Assembly: GCF_000299335.2 (NCBI RefSeq)
Contig: NZ_CP004387.1
Location: forward strand, 124,001-188,000
Direction: 5' to 3'
Source of the DNA: Isoalcanivorax pacificus W11-5
Lineage (GTDB): Bacteria; Pseudomonadota; Gammaproteobacteria; Pseudomonadales; Alcanivoracaceae
Length of the DNA: 64,000 nt
In this document: positions 1 through 9,138 of the stretch, piece by piece
How the letters are laid out: every line of letters starts with the position of its first letter
How positions within the stretch are numbered: position 1 is the stretch's first letter
Notes under the pieces: model-generated
What the model was told of the DNA's origin: nothing
Database searches by the model: none
The model's input: the letters and a program-made list of their open reading frames with translations, nothing else
Program-made: the position numbers and the translations under genes

Positions 1-393
1 GCGCAGCCCGGTGCGGGCGCGCGGCAGCAGGTAGGGCGCGTTGCTCATGCTTTCCATGCCGCCGGCGATGATGGCGGTGGCGTCACCGGCGCGGATCGCC
101 TGGGCGGCGAGTTGCACGGCTTTCAGGCCGGAGCCGCAGACCTTGTTCAATGTGGTGGCCGGCACTGCGTGTGGCAGGCCGGCGTGCAGTGCCGCCTGCC
201 GGGCCGGGTTCTGCCCGGCGCCGCCGGTCAGCACCTGGCCCATGATCACTTCATCAATGGGTACACAGGGTGCTTCGTCCAGCAGGCGCCGGATGACGAT
301 GGCACCCAGTTCGACGGCACTGAGGTTGGCCAGCGCGCCCTGAAAGCGGCCGATGGGCGTACGGGTGGCGGCGACGATCACGGCGTCGTGCAT
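1..393 (-). CDS. Acetyl-CoA acetyltransferase (thiolase), N-terminal part, cut by window edge
   Basis: This is the N-terminal 131 residues of a thiolase whose 3' end lies beyond base 1. Thiolases of this family cleave acetoacetyl-CoA with CoA to two acetyl-CoA. Visible family signatures are the N-terminal [13 protein letters not shown] block and the nucleophile-bearing [11 protein letters not shown] segment, with the reactive cysteine at residue 86. The ATG at 391-393 follows an AGGAG-like ribosome site. It is the third gene of a minus-strand operon behind scoA and scoB (16-nt gap), so its likely job is to finish acetoacetate breakdown started by the CoA-transferase. Function is confident by family; exact chain-length preference is inferred from context. 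Confidence 0.93.
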   Translation of the reverse strand, partial: MHDAVIVAATRTPIGRFQGALANLSAVELGAIVIRRLLDEAPCVPIDEVIMGQVLTGGAGQNPARQAALHAGLPHAVPATTLNKVCGSGLKAVQLAAQAIRAGDATAIIAGGMESMSNAPYLLPRARTGLR

Positions 394-409
394 GGCTGCG
401 GCTCCTGGT

Positions 410-1069
410 TCAGGCGAAGGTCATTTCCGGCACATGATCGGGCACGATCAGCTGGCCGGCGGTTTTGCCGGCGATCTCGTCCACGCTGACGCCCGGTGCG
501 CGCTCTTTAAGATGGAAGGCACCGTCGGCGATTTCCAGATAGGCCAGGTCGGTCAGCACGCGGCGGATGCAGCCGGCGCCGGTCAGTGGCAGGGTGCAGG
601 CCGGCAGCAGCTTTGATTGCCCGTCCTTTGCGCAGTGCGTCATGGTGACGATGATGTTGTCGGCGCCGGCGACCAGGTCCATGGAGCCGCCCATGCCCTT
701 GATCAGTTTGCCCGGCACCATCCAGGAGGCGATGTTGCCCTGCACATCGACTTCAAAGGCGCCGAGCACGGTCAGGTCGATATGCCCGCCACGGATCATG
801 GCGAAGGATTCCGCCGAGGAAAAAATCGACGCGCCCGGCAGCGCCGTCACGGTCTGCTTGCCGGCGTTGATCATGTCGGCGTCCAGCGTGTCCTCGGTGG
901 GGAACGGCCCCATGCCGAGCAGGCCGTTTTCCGATTGCAGCATCACCTGCATGCCGTCGGGAATGTAGTTGGCCACCAGCGTCGGGATGCCAATGCCCAG
1001 GTTGACGTAGAAACCGTCCTGCAACTCGCGCGCCACGCGGCGCGCCATCTGTTCGCGTGTCAGAGTCAT
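410..1069 (-). CDS. scoB: 3-oxoacid CoA-transferase subunit B
   Basis: This is the 219-residue beta subunit of a family I CoA-transferase, of the expected length. With ScoA it moves CoA from succinyl-CoA to acetoacetate in the cytoplasm, giving acetoacetyl-CoA. The SENGLLG motif contains the catalytic glutamate (residue 47), which forms the glutamyl-CoA intermediate in this family, and the GIGIPT loop lies at 25-30. The gene sits 15 nt after scoA and 16 nt before the thiolase, so the three form one operon for acetoacetate use. Acetoacetate is exactly what the HMG-CoA lyase encoded at 6.9 kb releases. The acid specificity (acetoacetate versus adipate-type acids) cannot be proved from sequence alone. 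Confidence 0.93.
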   Translation of the reverse strand: MTLTREQMARRVARELQDGFYVNLGIGIPTLVANYIPDGMQVMLQSENGLLGMGPFPTEDTLDADMINAGKQTVTALPGASIFSSAESFAMIRGGHIDLTVLGAFEVDVQGNIASWMVPGKLIKGMGGSMDLVAGADNIIVTMTHCAKDGQSKLLPACTLPLTGAGCIRRVLTDLAYLEIADGAFHLKERAPGVSVDEIAGKTAGQLIVPDHVPEMTFA

Positions 1070-1084
1070 GGAATTCCCCGTGGG

Positions 1085-1789
1085 TCAGGCGGACAGCGTG
1101 CGCTGCTCGATGCGTTTCTCGAACTGGCCGCACAGCAACCGGTCCACGTAGATGCCGGGGGTGTGGATCTGGTCCGGCGGCAGCGTGCCGGGTGGGACAA
1201 TTTCTTCCACCTCGACCACGGTGATGCGGCCGGCGGTGGCCGCCAGCGGATTGAAGTTCTGCGCCGTGTGGCGATAGATGACGTTGCCGTACCAGTCCGC
1301 CTTCCAGCCTTTGACAATGGCGAAGTCGCCGCGAATGGCGTGCTCCAGCACATAATGACGGCCGTCGAATGCGCGGGTTTCCTTACCCTCGGCCACGGGG
1401 GTGCCGTAGCCGGTGGCGGTGTAGAAGGCGGGAATGCCGGCGCCGCCGGCGCGCATTTTTTCTGCCAGGGTGCCCTGGGGGGTCAGTTCCACTTCCAGTT
1501 CACCGTCCAGCATCTGCCGTTCGAACAGCGCGTTCTCGCCGACATAAGAGGCGATGATCTTGCGAATCTGGCGGTCCTCCAGCAACACGCCCAGGCCGAA
1601 GCCGTCGACGCCGCAGTTGTTGGAAACCACGGTCAGGTCGCGGGTGCCGCGCTGCTGGATCGCGCGGATCAGGTTCTCGGGGATGCCGCACAGGCCGAAG
1701 CCGCCGGCGATCAGGGTCATGCCGTCTTGCAGCCCGGCCAGGGCGTCCTCGACGGAGGCTACGCGTTTATCAAATCCCGCCACTGTCAT
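1085..1789 (-). CDS. scoA: 3-oxoacid CoA-transferase subunit A
   Basis: This is the 234-residue alpha subunit, first gene of the scoA-scoB-thiolase operon. The [12 protein letters not shown] signature of family I CoA-transferase alpha subunits is at residues 29-40, and length is normal. It provides the CoA-binding partner for ScoB. The gene is divergent from a LysR-type regulator gene, and the 111-nt intergenic region carries a 10-bp inverted repeat (1867-1894). LysR regulators commonly control the divergent operon, so acetoacetate-responsive control is plausible but inferred. The ribosome site upstream of the chosen ATG (GAGGC) is short and close, so a small shift in start is possible. Confidence 0.93.
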   Translation of the reverse strand: MTVAGFDKRVASVEDALAGLQDGMTLIAGGFGLCGIPENLIRAIQQRGTRDLTVVSNNCGVDGFGLGVLLEDRQIRKIIASYVGENALFERQMLDGELEVELTPQGTLAEKMRAGGAGIPAFYTATGYGTPVAEGKETRAFDGRHYVLEHAIRGDFAIVKGWKADWYGNVIYRHTAQNFNPLAATAGRITVVEVEEIVPPGTLPPDQIHTPGIYVDRLLCGQFEKRIEQRTLSA

Positions 1790-1866
1790 GCCTCGGTAGG
1801 TTGTTTTAAGGGGTCGCCTGGGCGACTTGAAGCAGTGTTGCGGCGGGGAATTTATTTGTTAAGTTT

Positions 1867-1894
1867 GTTTTTCTGGGTGATTATCCAGAAAAAC
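1867..1894. promoter_or_regulatory. Inverted repeat between scoA and LysR gene, candidate LysR operator
   Basis: Two perfect 10-bp arms (GTTTTTCTGG and CCAGAAAAAC) are separated by 8 bp inside the divergent scoA/LysR intergenic region. LysR-type regulators bind dyad sites of this general size between divergent genes. The right arm ends only 6 nt before the ATG at 1901, which favours the alternative LysR start at 1916 or suggests a repressing site. Confidence 0.55.
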
Positions 1895-1900
1895 CAATCA

Positions 1901-2815
1901 ATGCCGGCTTTTGTCATGACGCTCAAACAGCTCCGCGCCTTCCTCGCCGTGGCCCAGACCCTGAGCTTTGCCCAGGCCTGCGAACAGTTGCACCTGTCGC
2001 AGTCGGCGCTGAGCCTGACCATCAAGGCACTGGAAGATCAGCTCGGTGGCCGGCTGTTCAGCCGCACCACGCGCAGTGTCAGCCTGACGCCCGAGGGCGA
2101 GGCATTGCTGCCACTGGCGCGGCGCCTGCTGGCGGAGTGGTCGCGGACGGAGCATGAATTGCGGCAGCGGTTTGCGCTGCAGCAGGGGCATGTCTCGGTG
2201 GCGGCGATGCCGTCGTTTGCGGGCAACCTGTTGCCGCCGGTACTGCGCGTGTTTCGCGAGGCGCATCCCGGCATTCGCATCCGCGTGCACGATGTGATCA
2301 ATGAAGAAGTGCTCGATCAGGTGCGCGCGCGGCAGGTGGAAGTGGGCATTGCCTTCGAGCCGCCGCCGGGTTCGCCATTGCAGTTTACGCCGCTGTATGT
2401 GGATCGTTTCCACGCGGTGTTGCCGGCGGATTCCGCGTTGGCCATGCAAGCCGACACGGACTGGGCCACGCTGTTGCAGTACCCCTTTATTGCCTTGCAG
2501 GCGCCGTCGGCGGTGCGGGTGATGCTCGAAGAACGGCTTGCCGCACACGGCATGGCGCTGCCGGTGGAAATTGAAAGCCACCAGCTGGCCACGGTGGGCC
2601 GTATGGTGGCTTGCGGTCTTGGCGTGAGTGCCGTGCCGGCCTTGTGCGTGCGGCAGATGCACGAGCTGGGTGCGCGCTGTGTGGCGCTGCGGGCGCCGGT
2701 GATCCAGCGGCCGGTGGGTATCCTGACGCGCCGCGACGGGGAACTTTCCACGGCGGCGGTTGCCTTCTGTGACACCCTGCAACAGGCGGTCACGGGTTTC
2801 GACCTGCCGCGCTGA
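1901..2815 (+). CDS. LysR-family transcriptional regulator
   Basis: This 304-residue regulator has the LysR layout: an N-terminal winged helix-turn-helix (MTLKQLRAFLAV, then LHLSQSALSLTIKALEDQLG) followed by a periplasmic-binding-like effector domain. It is divergent from scoA-scoB-thiolase and probably controls that operon. ATG codons at 1901 and 1916 are both possible. Neither has a strong ribosome site, and the 1916 start gives the more typical LysR N-terminus and leaves the upstream palindrome fully non-coding. A much longer open frame beginning near 617 runs antisense through scoA/scoB and is not the gene start. The effector is unknown; acetoacetate or an acyl-CoA is a reasonable guess. 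Confidence 0.9.
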   Translation: MPAFVMTLKQLRAFLAVAQTLSFAQACEQLHLSQSALSLTIKALEDQLGGRLFSRTTRSVSLTPEGEALLPLARRLLAEWSRTEHELRQRFALQQGHVSVAAMPSFAGNLLPPVLRVFREAHPGIRIRVHDVINEEVLDQVRARQVEVGIAFEPPPGSPLQFTPLYVDRFHAVLPADSALAMQADTDWATLLQYPFIALQAPSAVRVMLEERLAAHGMALPVEIESHQLATVGRMVACGLGVSAVPALCVRQMHELGARCVALRAPVIQRPVGILTRRDGELSTAAVAFCDTLQQAVTGFDLPR

Positions 2816-2997
2816 GTGCTTGCCTGAAACGTCCTCCCTTTACCGAAATCGTCTCTGGCGACGCCACCGGCACTGCCGTCGCGCCGCGCAAAGCGCCGCG
2901 CGGTGCGGGTGTACTTTGCACTATGTGACTATTTTCCGCTCCGGCCGTCCGCGATCTTGGTTGTTCTTCTGACAAGAATGACAAGAGGTCGTGACAC

Positions 2998-3996
2998 ATG
3001 TTTTGCATCAACCGAAAAATCGCGATGACGTGCCTGGGCGCGTTGGCGGTCTCGCCGGCCCTGGCGGTCGAACTGAACACGGTGGGGGACACCCGCTTTG
3101 CTATTGGCGGTTACGTCAAGGCGCAGGGGATTTTCAGCAACCCGGATCAGGGCAAATCCACGTTCGATGCCACGGCCAGTGAGAGCCGGATGAATTTCCG
3201 CAGCGACAGCACGGTGAATGGCCAGGAAGTGACGGCGTTCATCGAGGGCGATTTCTACGGCAGCAATGCCACCGGCAGTTCCTCCGAACTGCGTCTGCGC
3301 CAGGCGTGGGTAAAAGTCGGCAACCTGACCATGGGGCAGGCCTGGAGCGGTTACACGCAGGGCATCATTGCCTATGACGTGGTGGATATCTGGGGCGGCG
3401 GCCGGGGCGATCTGTCTGGCGGCAACTTCCGGCCGACGCTGGTGCGGTATGAGAGCCACGGCTTCAGTGTGTCCATGCAGGACCCGGTCTACGAAAGCGC
3501 CAGCTTTCCGGATACCACCGTCACCTACACGCAGAATTTCGAGGGCGGCCACATACTGAAAGGCACTGTCGCCACGCGTGAAATCGAAAACGACGATGTG
3601 GCGGTGGGCTTCTCCATGGCGGCAAAGGTCATGCTTGGCCGCAATGACATTCGCGTCAACGCGCATTACGGTGAGGGCCTGGGCGCCTACAGTCTGGTGG
3701 GTGTCAATGATGCGCTGGCGGGTGATGTGGAAAACGGTGATGCTGTGTCGCAGTACGGTTATCGCGTCGGCTATCGTCACTTCTTTACCGAGCGGCTGCG
3801 TGGCAATGTGGTGCATTCGCGCACGGAACTGGATGACGATAACGAGACCCTGTACAAATCCACGCACGTGAACCTGCTGTATCGCCTGCTGCCGAACATG
3901 GATGTGGGTGTGGAGTGGCGCGAATACAATCTGTCGCTGGCCGCGCTGCGGCCGCAGGGCGAACAGGTGGAAGTCATGGCGAAATATTTCTTCTGA
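2998..3996 (+). CDS. Outer-membrane porin, DcaP-like
   Basis: This 332-residue protein has a signal peptide ending near SPALA and a C-terminal aromatic residue (KYFF), as expected for an outer-membrane beta-barrel. The FAIGGYVKAQ opening, the alternating hydrophobic strands and the RLRQAWVKVGNLTMGQAWS segment resemble the DcaP-like trimeric porins that take up small organic acids. It lacks the N-terminal coiled coil of long DcaP members. An AGAGG ribosome site lies 8 nt before the ATG. Its position between the acetoacetate operon and the HMG-CoA operon suggests it is the outer-membrane channel for the island's substrate, which is an inference. It ends in a hairpin shared with the convergent MocR gene. 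Confidence 0.82.
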   Translation: MFCINRKIAMTCLGALAVSPALAVELNTVGDTRFAIGGYVKAQGIFSNPDQGKSTFDATASESRMNFRSDSTVNGQEVTAFIEGDFYGSNATGSSSELRLRQAWVKVGNLTMGQAWSGYTQGIIAYDVVDIWGGGRGDLSGGNFRPTLVRYESHGFSVSMQDPVYESASFPDTTVTYTQNFEGGHILKGTVATREIENDDVAVGFSMAAKVMLGRNDIRVNAHYGEGLGAYSLVGVNDALAGDVENGDAVSQYGYRVGYRHFFTERLRGNVVHSRTELDDDNETLYKSTHVNLLYRLLPNMDVGVEWREYNLSLAALRPQGEQVEVMAKYFF

Positions 3997-4002
3997 ACAG
4001 GC

Positions 4003-4029
4003 GGGCTGCTCCGGCAACCGGAGCAGCCC
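4003..4029. terminator. Hairpin between convergent porin and MocR genes
   Basis: A perfect 12-bp stem (GGGCTGCTCCGG with CCGGAGCAGCCC) closes a 3-nt loop. It lies between the stop codons of two converging genes (3996 and 4032), so it can end transcription from both sides. Neither strand has a strong T-run after it. Confidence 0.65.
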
Positions 4030-4031
4030 CG

Positions 4032-5465
4032 TCACGGTTGCAGGCTGGCGCGGAACGCCGGGTCGTCCAGATAGGCCACGTTCAATCGGGTCCAGGGGAC
4101 GATATGACGCCGGTCGACGGAAAAGATGGAACCCGGCGCCAGCATCACGCCACGTTCCAGACAGCGACGTGTTAATTCATTCGCGTCATCCACGCCGGGA
4201 AAGCGCGCCCACAGATACAGACTCTGCTCCGGGCGGCAGAAGACTTCCGCGCCCAGTTCATCCAGCACGGCCAGGCCCCGTTCGGTGGCGTCGCGCAGCC
4301 GCTCCTGCAGGCGCGACAGGTGCCGCAGATAATTCCCTTCGCGCAGAATCACGTTCACCGTGCGTTCGGCATACTCCGCACTGCTGGTGTGCAGCAGCAT
4401 TTTCACATCCGCCAGTTCGCTGACCATGGCCTCGTCGCCGGCAATGAAACCGACCCGCAACGCAGCGGAAATCGGTTTCGAAAAACTGCCCAGGTACAGC
4501 GTGCGCCGGAACTGATCCAGCGCCGACAGCTTGACCGATGAGCTGAGTTTGAAATCCGCCATGGCGTCGTTCTCGACCACGATCAGATCATGCTGGCGCG
4601 CCAGGGCGAGAATGCGCTGTGCTTTCTCGGCTGACAGGTCCGTGCCGGTCGGGTTGTGCCCGGCCGATTGCATAAAGAACAGCGCCGGTTTTTCCCGCGC
4701 TAGCAGATGCGCCAGTTGCGTGGTGTCCGGGCCATCCACCTGTCGCGTCACCGGCAGCATGCGCGCGCCCTGCAATTGCAGCTTGCCGAACAGCGGATAA
4801 TAACCCGGGCTTTCCACCAGTACCGGATCACCCGGTTTGACGAAGCGGCGGATGATCAGGTCCATGGCGTGGTTGGCGCCGAAGGTGGTGACGAACTGCT
4901 GCGGCGTGGCGCTGATGCTGTACCCGGCCAGTTTCTTCACCAGTTGCTGGCGCAGGTTGATGTTGCCGAGCCGGTCGCCGTAGCGGAACAGGGTGGTGAT
5001 GCCGCTGCGCACCACCTGCCGGTTGAACTTGTCCAGGCGCATGTCCATCAGCCAGTCCACCGGCGGGAAGCCTTCGCCCAGGTGCGAGTGCCCCGGCTCG
5101 CGCACGAACTGCTGGCGCATCATCCAGATGGTGTCCAGCGCACGGGCGTACGGCGGTGGCTCCGGCTCGGCCTCGGGCGTGGCCGGCGTGGCGCAGACGA
5201 AAAAGCCCTGCCCGTGGCGGGCTTCGATCAGCCCTTCCCCGGCCAGGTACTCATACGCTGTGATCACGGTGTTCTTGGAATGGCCATGCAGGCGCATGTA
5301 CTCGCGCAGCGACGGCAGCTTGTCGCCCTGGCGCAGGGCGCCTTCGGTGATCTGCCGGGTAATGTCGGCGGCCACGCGCTGGGCCAGGGTGAGGCGCTGC
5401 ATGAGAGGGGGCACTCTGTCTTCCACCTTGGTCGTACTATCCGACAGATAATGACTGTTTGCCAT
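4032..5465 (-). CDS. MocR-type (GntR/aminotransferase-like) PLP-dependent regulator
   Basis: This 477-residue protein joins a GntR winged helix-turn-helix (about residues 25-92, with GDKLPSLREYMRLHGHSKNTV) to a fold-type I aminotransferase domain (about 125-475). The PLP-binding lysine is K330 in the SFSKPISAALRVGF segment, and the NPTG motif is at 271-274. Members of this family are transcription regulators that sense PLP or an amine or amino-acid ligand. It is divergent from mvaA with a 100-nt gap that contains an inverted repeat (5468-5490). It may therefore regulate itself and the HMG-CoA operon. The ligand is not predictable from the sequence. Confidence 0.9.
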   Translation of the reverse strand: MANSHYLSDSTTKVEDRVPPLMQRLTLAQRVAADITRQITEGALRQGDKLPSLREYMRLHGHSKNTVITAYEYLAGEGLIEARHGQGFFVCATPATPEAEPEPPPYARALDTIWMMRQQFVREPGHSHLGEGFPPVDWLMDMRLDKFNRQVVRSGITTLFRYGDRLGNINLRQQLVKKLAGYSISATPQQFVTTFGANHAMDLIIRRFVKPGDPVLVESPGYYPLFGKLQLQGARMLPVTRQVDGPDTTQLAHLLAREKPALFFMQSAGHNPTGTDLSAEKAQRILALARQHDLIVVENDAMADFKLSSSVKLSALDQFRRTLYLGSFSKPISAALRVGFIAGDEAMVSELADVKMLLHTSSAEYAERTVNVILREGNYLRHLSRLQERLRDATERGLAVLDELGAEVFCRPEQSLYLWARFPGVDDANELTRRCLERGVMLAPGSIFSVDRRHIVPWTRLNVAYLDDPAFRASLQP

Positions 5466-5467
5466 AA

Positions 5468-5490
5468 CTGTACCTTTTTCATGGGTACAG
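5468..5490. promoter_or_regulatory. Inverted repeat in MocR/mvaA intergenic region
   Basis: CTGTACC and GGTACAG arms, 7 bp each with a 9-bp spacer, start 3 nt before the MocR start codon. GGTAC-type half sites are common in operators of MocR regulators, so this is a candidate autoregulatory site that could also reach the divergent mvaA promoter. Confidence 0.45.
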
Positions 5491-5565
5491 GCGCCGCTAT
5501 GTTAAGCCCAATCCCGGCGCCGCGACAGGCGCCCCTAACAACAACGGCTCCATAAGGGGTGCGCA

Positions 5566-6852
5566 GTGAGCATCAGTTCAAACCTTCCCGGTTTCCGTCA
5601 TCTTTCCCCCGCCGAGCGGCTGGACTACCTGCAGACGCAGCTGTCCCTGTCCGACGACGAAGCCGGCCTGCTGCGCAACGCCGGCGCGCTGCCGATGGAG
5701 ATTGCCGACGGCATGATCGAGAACGTGATCGGCAAGTTCGAGCTGCCGCTCGGGCTGGCCGGCAACTTCCTGATCAATGGCCGCAATGTACTGGTGCCGC
5801 TGGTGGTCGAGGAGCCGTCGGTGGTGGCGGCGGCCTCCTACATGGCCAAGCTGGCCCGGCCGGCCGGTGGTTTCTTCACCTCCAGCAGCACACCGCTGAT
5901 GCGGGCGCAGATCCAGATCGTCGGCCTGGCCGACCCGGCCAACGCGCGCCTGAGCCTGTTGCGGCACAAACAGCAGATCATCGAGCTGGCCAACAGCAAG
6001 GACCAGCTCCTGAACAAACTGGGTGGCGGTTGCCGCGACCTGGACATCCATACATTCCCGAGCAGCCCGCGCGGCCCGATGGTGGTGGCGCATCTGGTGG
6101 TGGACGTGCGTGATGCCATGGGCGCCAACACCGTCAACACCATGGCCGAGGCCGTGGCGCCGCTGATGGAGAAGATCACCGGTGGCACCGTGCGCCTGCG
6201 CATTCTCTCCAACCTGGCCGACCTGCGCCTGGCCCGTGCCCAGGTGCGGATTGCACCGGAGCACCTGGAGACAGCGGACTACCGGGGCGCGGACGTGATC
6301 GACCGCATTATTGATGCCTATACGTTTGCCGCCATCGACCCGTACCGGGCGGCGACGCACAACAAGGGCATCATGAACGGCATCGATCCGCTGATTGTCG
6401 CCACCGGCAACGACTGGCGCGCCGTGGAAGCCGGTGCGCACGCCTATGCCTGCCGCAATGGCCACTACGGCTCGCTGACCACCTGGGAAAAAGACGCCGC
6501 CGGCCATCTGGTCGGCACCATCGAAATGCCGATGCCCGTGGGCCTGGTGGGTGGCGCGACGAAAACGCACCCGCTGGCACGCCTGTCGCTGAAGATTCTT
6601 GGCGTGCAGACCGCACAGGAGCTGGCGGAAGTGGCGGTGGCCGTAGGGCTGGCGCAGAACCTGGGCGCCTTGCGTGCACTGGCGACGGAAGGCATTCAGC
6701 GCGGCCACATGGCGCTGCATGCGCGCAACATCGCGTTGTCCGTGGGCGCGCGTGGCGAGGAAGTGGACGCGGTGGTGCAACGCATGGTCGCGGCCCGCGA
6801 CGTACGCGCCGACCACGCAGAAGCGCTGCTGCGCGCACTGCGGGGCGCCTGA
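5566..6852 (+). CDS. mvaA: Hydroxymethylglutaryl-CoA reductase, degradative class II
   Basis: This 428-residue class II HMG-CoA reductase oxidises mevalonate with CoA to HMG-CoA. The four catalytic residues known from the Pseudomonas mevalonii enzyme fall at the same positions here: E83 in [10 protein letters not shown]267 in [10 protein letters not shown]283 in GNDWRAVE and H381 in [10 protein letters not shown]146 is also present; in that enzyme it favours NADH over NADPH, consistent with a catabolic direction. The start is GTG, 7 nt after AAGGGGT. It leads a long plus-strand operon and is followed 2 nt later by HMG-CoA lyase, the same pairing as the mva operon of P. mevalonii. No mevalonate-kinase pathway genes are nearby, which supports degradation rather than synthesis. 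Confidence 0.97.
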   Translation: MSISSNLPGFRHLSPAERLDYLQTQLSLSDDEAGLLRNAGALPMEIADGMIENVIGKFELPLGLAGNFLINGRNVLVPLVVEEPSVVAAASYMAKLARPAGGFFTSSSTPLMRAQIQIVGLADPANARLSLLRHKQQIIELANSKDQLLNKLGGGCRDLDIHTFPSSPRGPMVVAHLVVDVRDAMGANTVNTMAEAVAPLMEKITGGTVRLRILSNLADLRLARAQVRIAPEHLETADYRGADVIDRIIDAYTFAAIDPYRAATHNKGIMNGIDPLIVATGNDWRAVEAGAHAYACRNGHYGSLTTWEKDAAGHLVGTIEMPMPVGLVGGATKTHPLARLSLKILGVQTAQELAEVAVAVGLAQNLGALRALATEGIQRGHMALHARNIALSVGARGEEVDAVVQRMVAARDVRADHAEALLRALRGA

Positions 6853-6854
6853 AC

Positions 6855-7775
6855 ATGGACGCGGTGAAGCTGGTCGAGGTCGGTGCGCGCGATGGCTTGC
6901 AGAACGAATCCCGTGTGCTGCCGGCCGCCGTGCGGGCTGCGCTGATCAACCGGCTGGTCGAGGCGGGCCTGACACACATCGAAGCCGGTTCGTTCGTGTC
7001 GCCGCGCTGGGTGCCGCAGATGGCGGACACTGACGAGGTGTTGCGCCAGCTTGTTCAGCGCACAGGTGTGACCTACAGCGTGCTGGTGCCAAACAGCCAG
7101 GGCATGGCCGCCGCCGTGGCCAGTGGTTGTCGCGAGGTGGCCGTGTTTGCCGCTGCCTCGGAAGCGTTTTCACTGCGCAACATCAACTGCACGATTGAAG
7201 AAAGCCTGGCGCGCTTTGCGCCGGTGATCGACAAGGCGAACGCCGAAGGGATCGCTGTACGCGGGTACGTCTCCTGCGTGCTGGGTTGCCCTTACACCGG
7301 CAGGGTAGCGCCGCAACAGGTGGTGGCGGTCAGCAAGCGTCTTTATGAGATGGGCTGTCAGGAAATCAGCCTGGGCGACACCATCGGCGCCGGCACGCCC
7401 GGCGCGGTAAAACAACTGGTTTCTGCCTGTGCCGTGGAATTGCCGCTGGCTTCGCTGGCGGTTCATTTTCACGACACCTGGGGCATGGCCGTGGCAAACT
7501 GCCTGGCCGCGCTGGACGCGGGCGTGCGCACCTTTGACAGCTCCGTGTCCGGCCTGGGCGGCTGCCCTTATTCGCCGGGTGCCACCGGTAATGTGGCGAC
7601 CGAAGAACTGGTCTATCTGTTCAGCGGCCTGGGCCTGAATACCGGTGTTGACCTTGCTTCGCTGATACAGGCCGGTGGCTATATCGACGAACAACTTGGC
7701 AGGACAACGTCATCCCGTGTGGCACGGGCATGGCGCGCAAAGCACAGGGTGCAGCACGAAGAAGCAACAGGCTGA
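6855..7775 (+). CDS. mvaB: Hydroxymethylglutaryl-CoA lyase
   Basis: This 306-residue lyase of the DRE-TIM (HMGL-like) family splits HMG-CoA to acetyl-CoA and acetoacetate. Metal and active-site features are present: VEVGARDGLQNE with R12 and D13, the VHFHDT histidines at 204 and 206, and the GLGGCPYSPGATGN loop with C237, the cysteine typical of true HMG-CoA lyases. The ATG starts 2 nt after the mvaA stop, so translation is coupled. The acetoacetate it makes would feed ScoAB and the thiolase at the left end of the window. A related family, citramalyl-CoA lyase, is homologous, so a second activity on similar CoA esters cannot be excluded. Confidence 0.95.
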   Translation: MDAVKLVEVGARDGLQNESRVLPAAVRAALINRLVEAGLTHIEAGSFVSPRWVPQMADTDEVLRQLVQRTGVTYSVLVPNSQGMAAAVASGCREVAVFAAASEAFSLRNINCTIEESLARFAPVIDKANAEGIAVRGYVSCVLGCPYTGRVAPQQVVAVSKRLYEMGCQEISLGDTIGAGTPGAVKQLVSACAVELPLASLAVHFHDTWGMAVANCLAALDAGVRTFDSSVSGLGGCPYSPGATGNVATEELVYLFSGLGLNTGVDLASLIQAGGYIDEQLGRTTSSRVARAWRAKHRVQHEEATG

Positions 7776-7867
7776 GGTCGAAAAAAGCGGCCAGTCTGCT
7801 ACCCGGACGTCACCGCCGGAGGATCCCGGCGGCGGCCCCGAACATGACAAGAAAATGCGGAGGTTGC

Positions 7868-9097
7868 ATGAACAACGAAACCGGCATTCCGGTCGCCAGA
7901 AGCGGCCCGCTGACGGGCGTCGTCATCCTGGATCTGACCCGTGTGGTGGCAGGCCCCTACTGCGCCATGCTGCTGGCGGACATGGGCGCGACCGTGATCA
8001 AGATCGAGCACCCGCAGGACCCGGACCTGACGCGCGAATTTCCGCCGCTCCAGGGTGCCGACGGTAACGCCATCAGCGGTTTCTTCGCGCAGTACAACCG
8101 TAACAAGATGGCGGTGAGCCTGAACCTGAAACAACCAGCCGGGCGCCAGACGTTTCTGGATATGGTGCGCAAAGCGCACATCGTGATCGAGAATTTCCGC
8201 CCCGGCACCATGGAAAAACTGTCGCTGGACTATGCCACGCTGACAGAGGCCAACCCGGCCATCATTCTCACCAGTATCAGCGGCTTCGGGCAGCAGGGCC
8301 CGAATGCACCGCGCCCGGCGTTTGACAGCAGCGCGCAGGCGTCCGGCGGCCTGTGGTCCATGAATGGCACGGTGGAAGAACCGATGCGCGTGGGCACGGT
8401 GCTCGGGGATCTTTCCGCCGCCCTGTACGGTGCCATCGGCACGCTGGCTGCGTTGCGCGAAGCCGACAGGACGGGTCACGGCCAGTGGGTGGATATCTCA
8501 CAGCAGGATTCAATCATTTCGCTGACCGAAAACGCACTGGTCACCTACACCGCCACCGGCAAGATCACTGTGCCGGAAGGCAACGGCCATCCGTTTGTGA
8601 AGCCCTACGGCCGCTATGCCTGCAAGGACGGCTACGTTTTCTTCGGCGCCTACACCGACAAGTTCTGGCGCGAGGCGTGCATCGTGTTTGGTGACGAAGC
8701 GCTGATCACGGATCCGGAAATAGACACCATGGCCAAGCGCTTCAATCCGGACGTGCATGATCGCCGCGTCAAGCCGATTGTCGAAGGCTGGTGTGCCCGT
8801 CACACCAAGGCGGAACTGGAAGCCATGACCGGTGCGCGTTTCCCGCTGTCGCCGATCAAGGGTATCGACGAAGTGGTGGCCGATCCGCATGTACGCCAGC
8901 GCGACATGGTGATTCCCGTGCAATACCAGGGCGTGGATTTCGAGGTGTTCGGCAACCCGGTGAAATTGTCCGGGGGCACCTGCGAACAGCACGCCAGTGC
9001 GCCCGGCGTGGGTCAGGACAACGAGGCGATTTACGCCGGCTGGCTTGGCAAGGACGAGGACGAACTGGAAACACTGCGCCGCAATGGCGTGATCTGA
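7868..9097 (+). CDS. CaiB/BaiF family III CoA-transferase
   Basis: This 409-residue family III CoA-transferase has LDLTRVVAGPYCAMLLADMGA near the N-terminus (about 22-41), which is typical of the family. D153 in AFDSSAQASG aligns with the catalytic aspartate that forms the aspartyl-CoA intermediate. The start is set by GGAGG five nt before ATG 7868; the frame is open further upstream but without a better site. It lies 92 nt after mvaB, inside the HMG-CoA operon. Family members activate dicarboxylates from succinyl-CoA; human SUGCT acts on glutarate and hydroxymethylglutarate. A role in activating free HMG, methylglutaconate, mesaconate or itaconate is the best inference. The substrate is not proven. 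Confidence 0.9.
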   Translation: MNNETGIPVARSGPLTGVVILDLTRVVAGPYCAMLLADMGATVIKIEHPQDPDLTREFPPLQGADGNAISGFFAQYNRNKMAVSLNLKQPAGRQTFLDMVRKAHIVIENFRPGTMEKLSLDYATLTEANPAIILTSISGFGQQGPNAPRPAFDSSAQASGGLWSMNGTVEEPMRVGTVLGDLSAALYGAIGTLAALREADRTGHGQWVDISQQDSIISLTENALVTYTATGKITVPEGNGHPFVKPYGRYACKDGYVFFGAYTDKFWREACIVFGDEALITDPEIDTMAKRFNPDVHDRRVKPIVEGWCARHTKAELEAMTGARFPLSPIKGIDEVVADPHVRQRDMVIPVQYQGVDFEVFGNPVKLSGGTCEQHASAPGVGQDNEAIYAGWLGKDEDELETLRRNGVI

Positions 9098-9138
9098 TAC
9101 GACGCTGCAACACAAACACTATTACATAACAAAGACGG

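Noticed and set aside
617-1900. Very long open frame (617-2815) covering scoA/scoB antisense and the LysR gene
   Set aside because: Only the part from about 1901 has LysR homology; the earlier part is antisense to two clear CoA-transferase genes and has shadow-frame composition.
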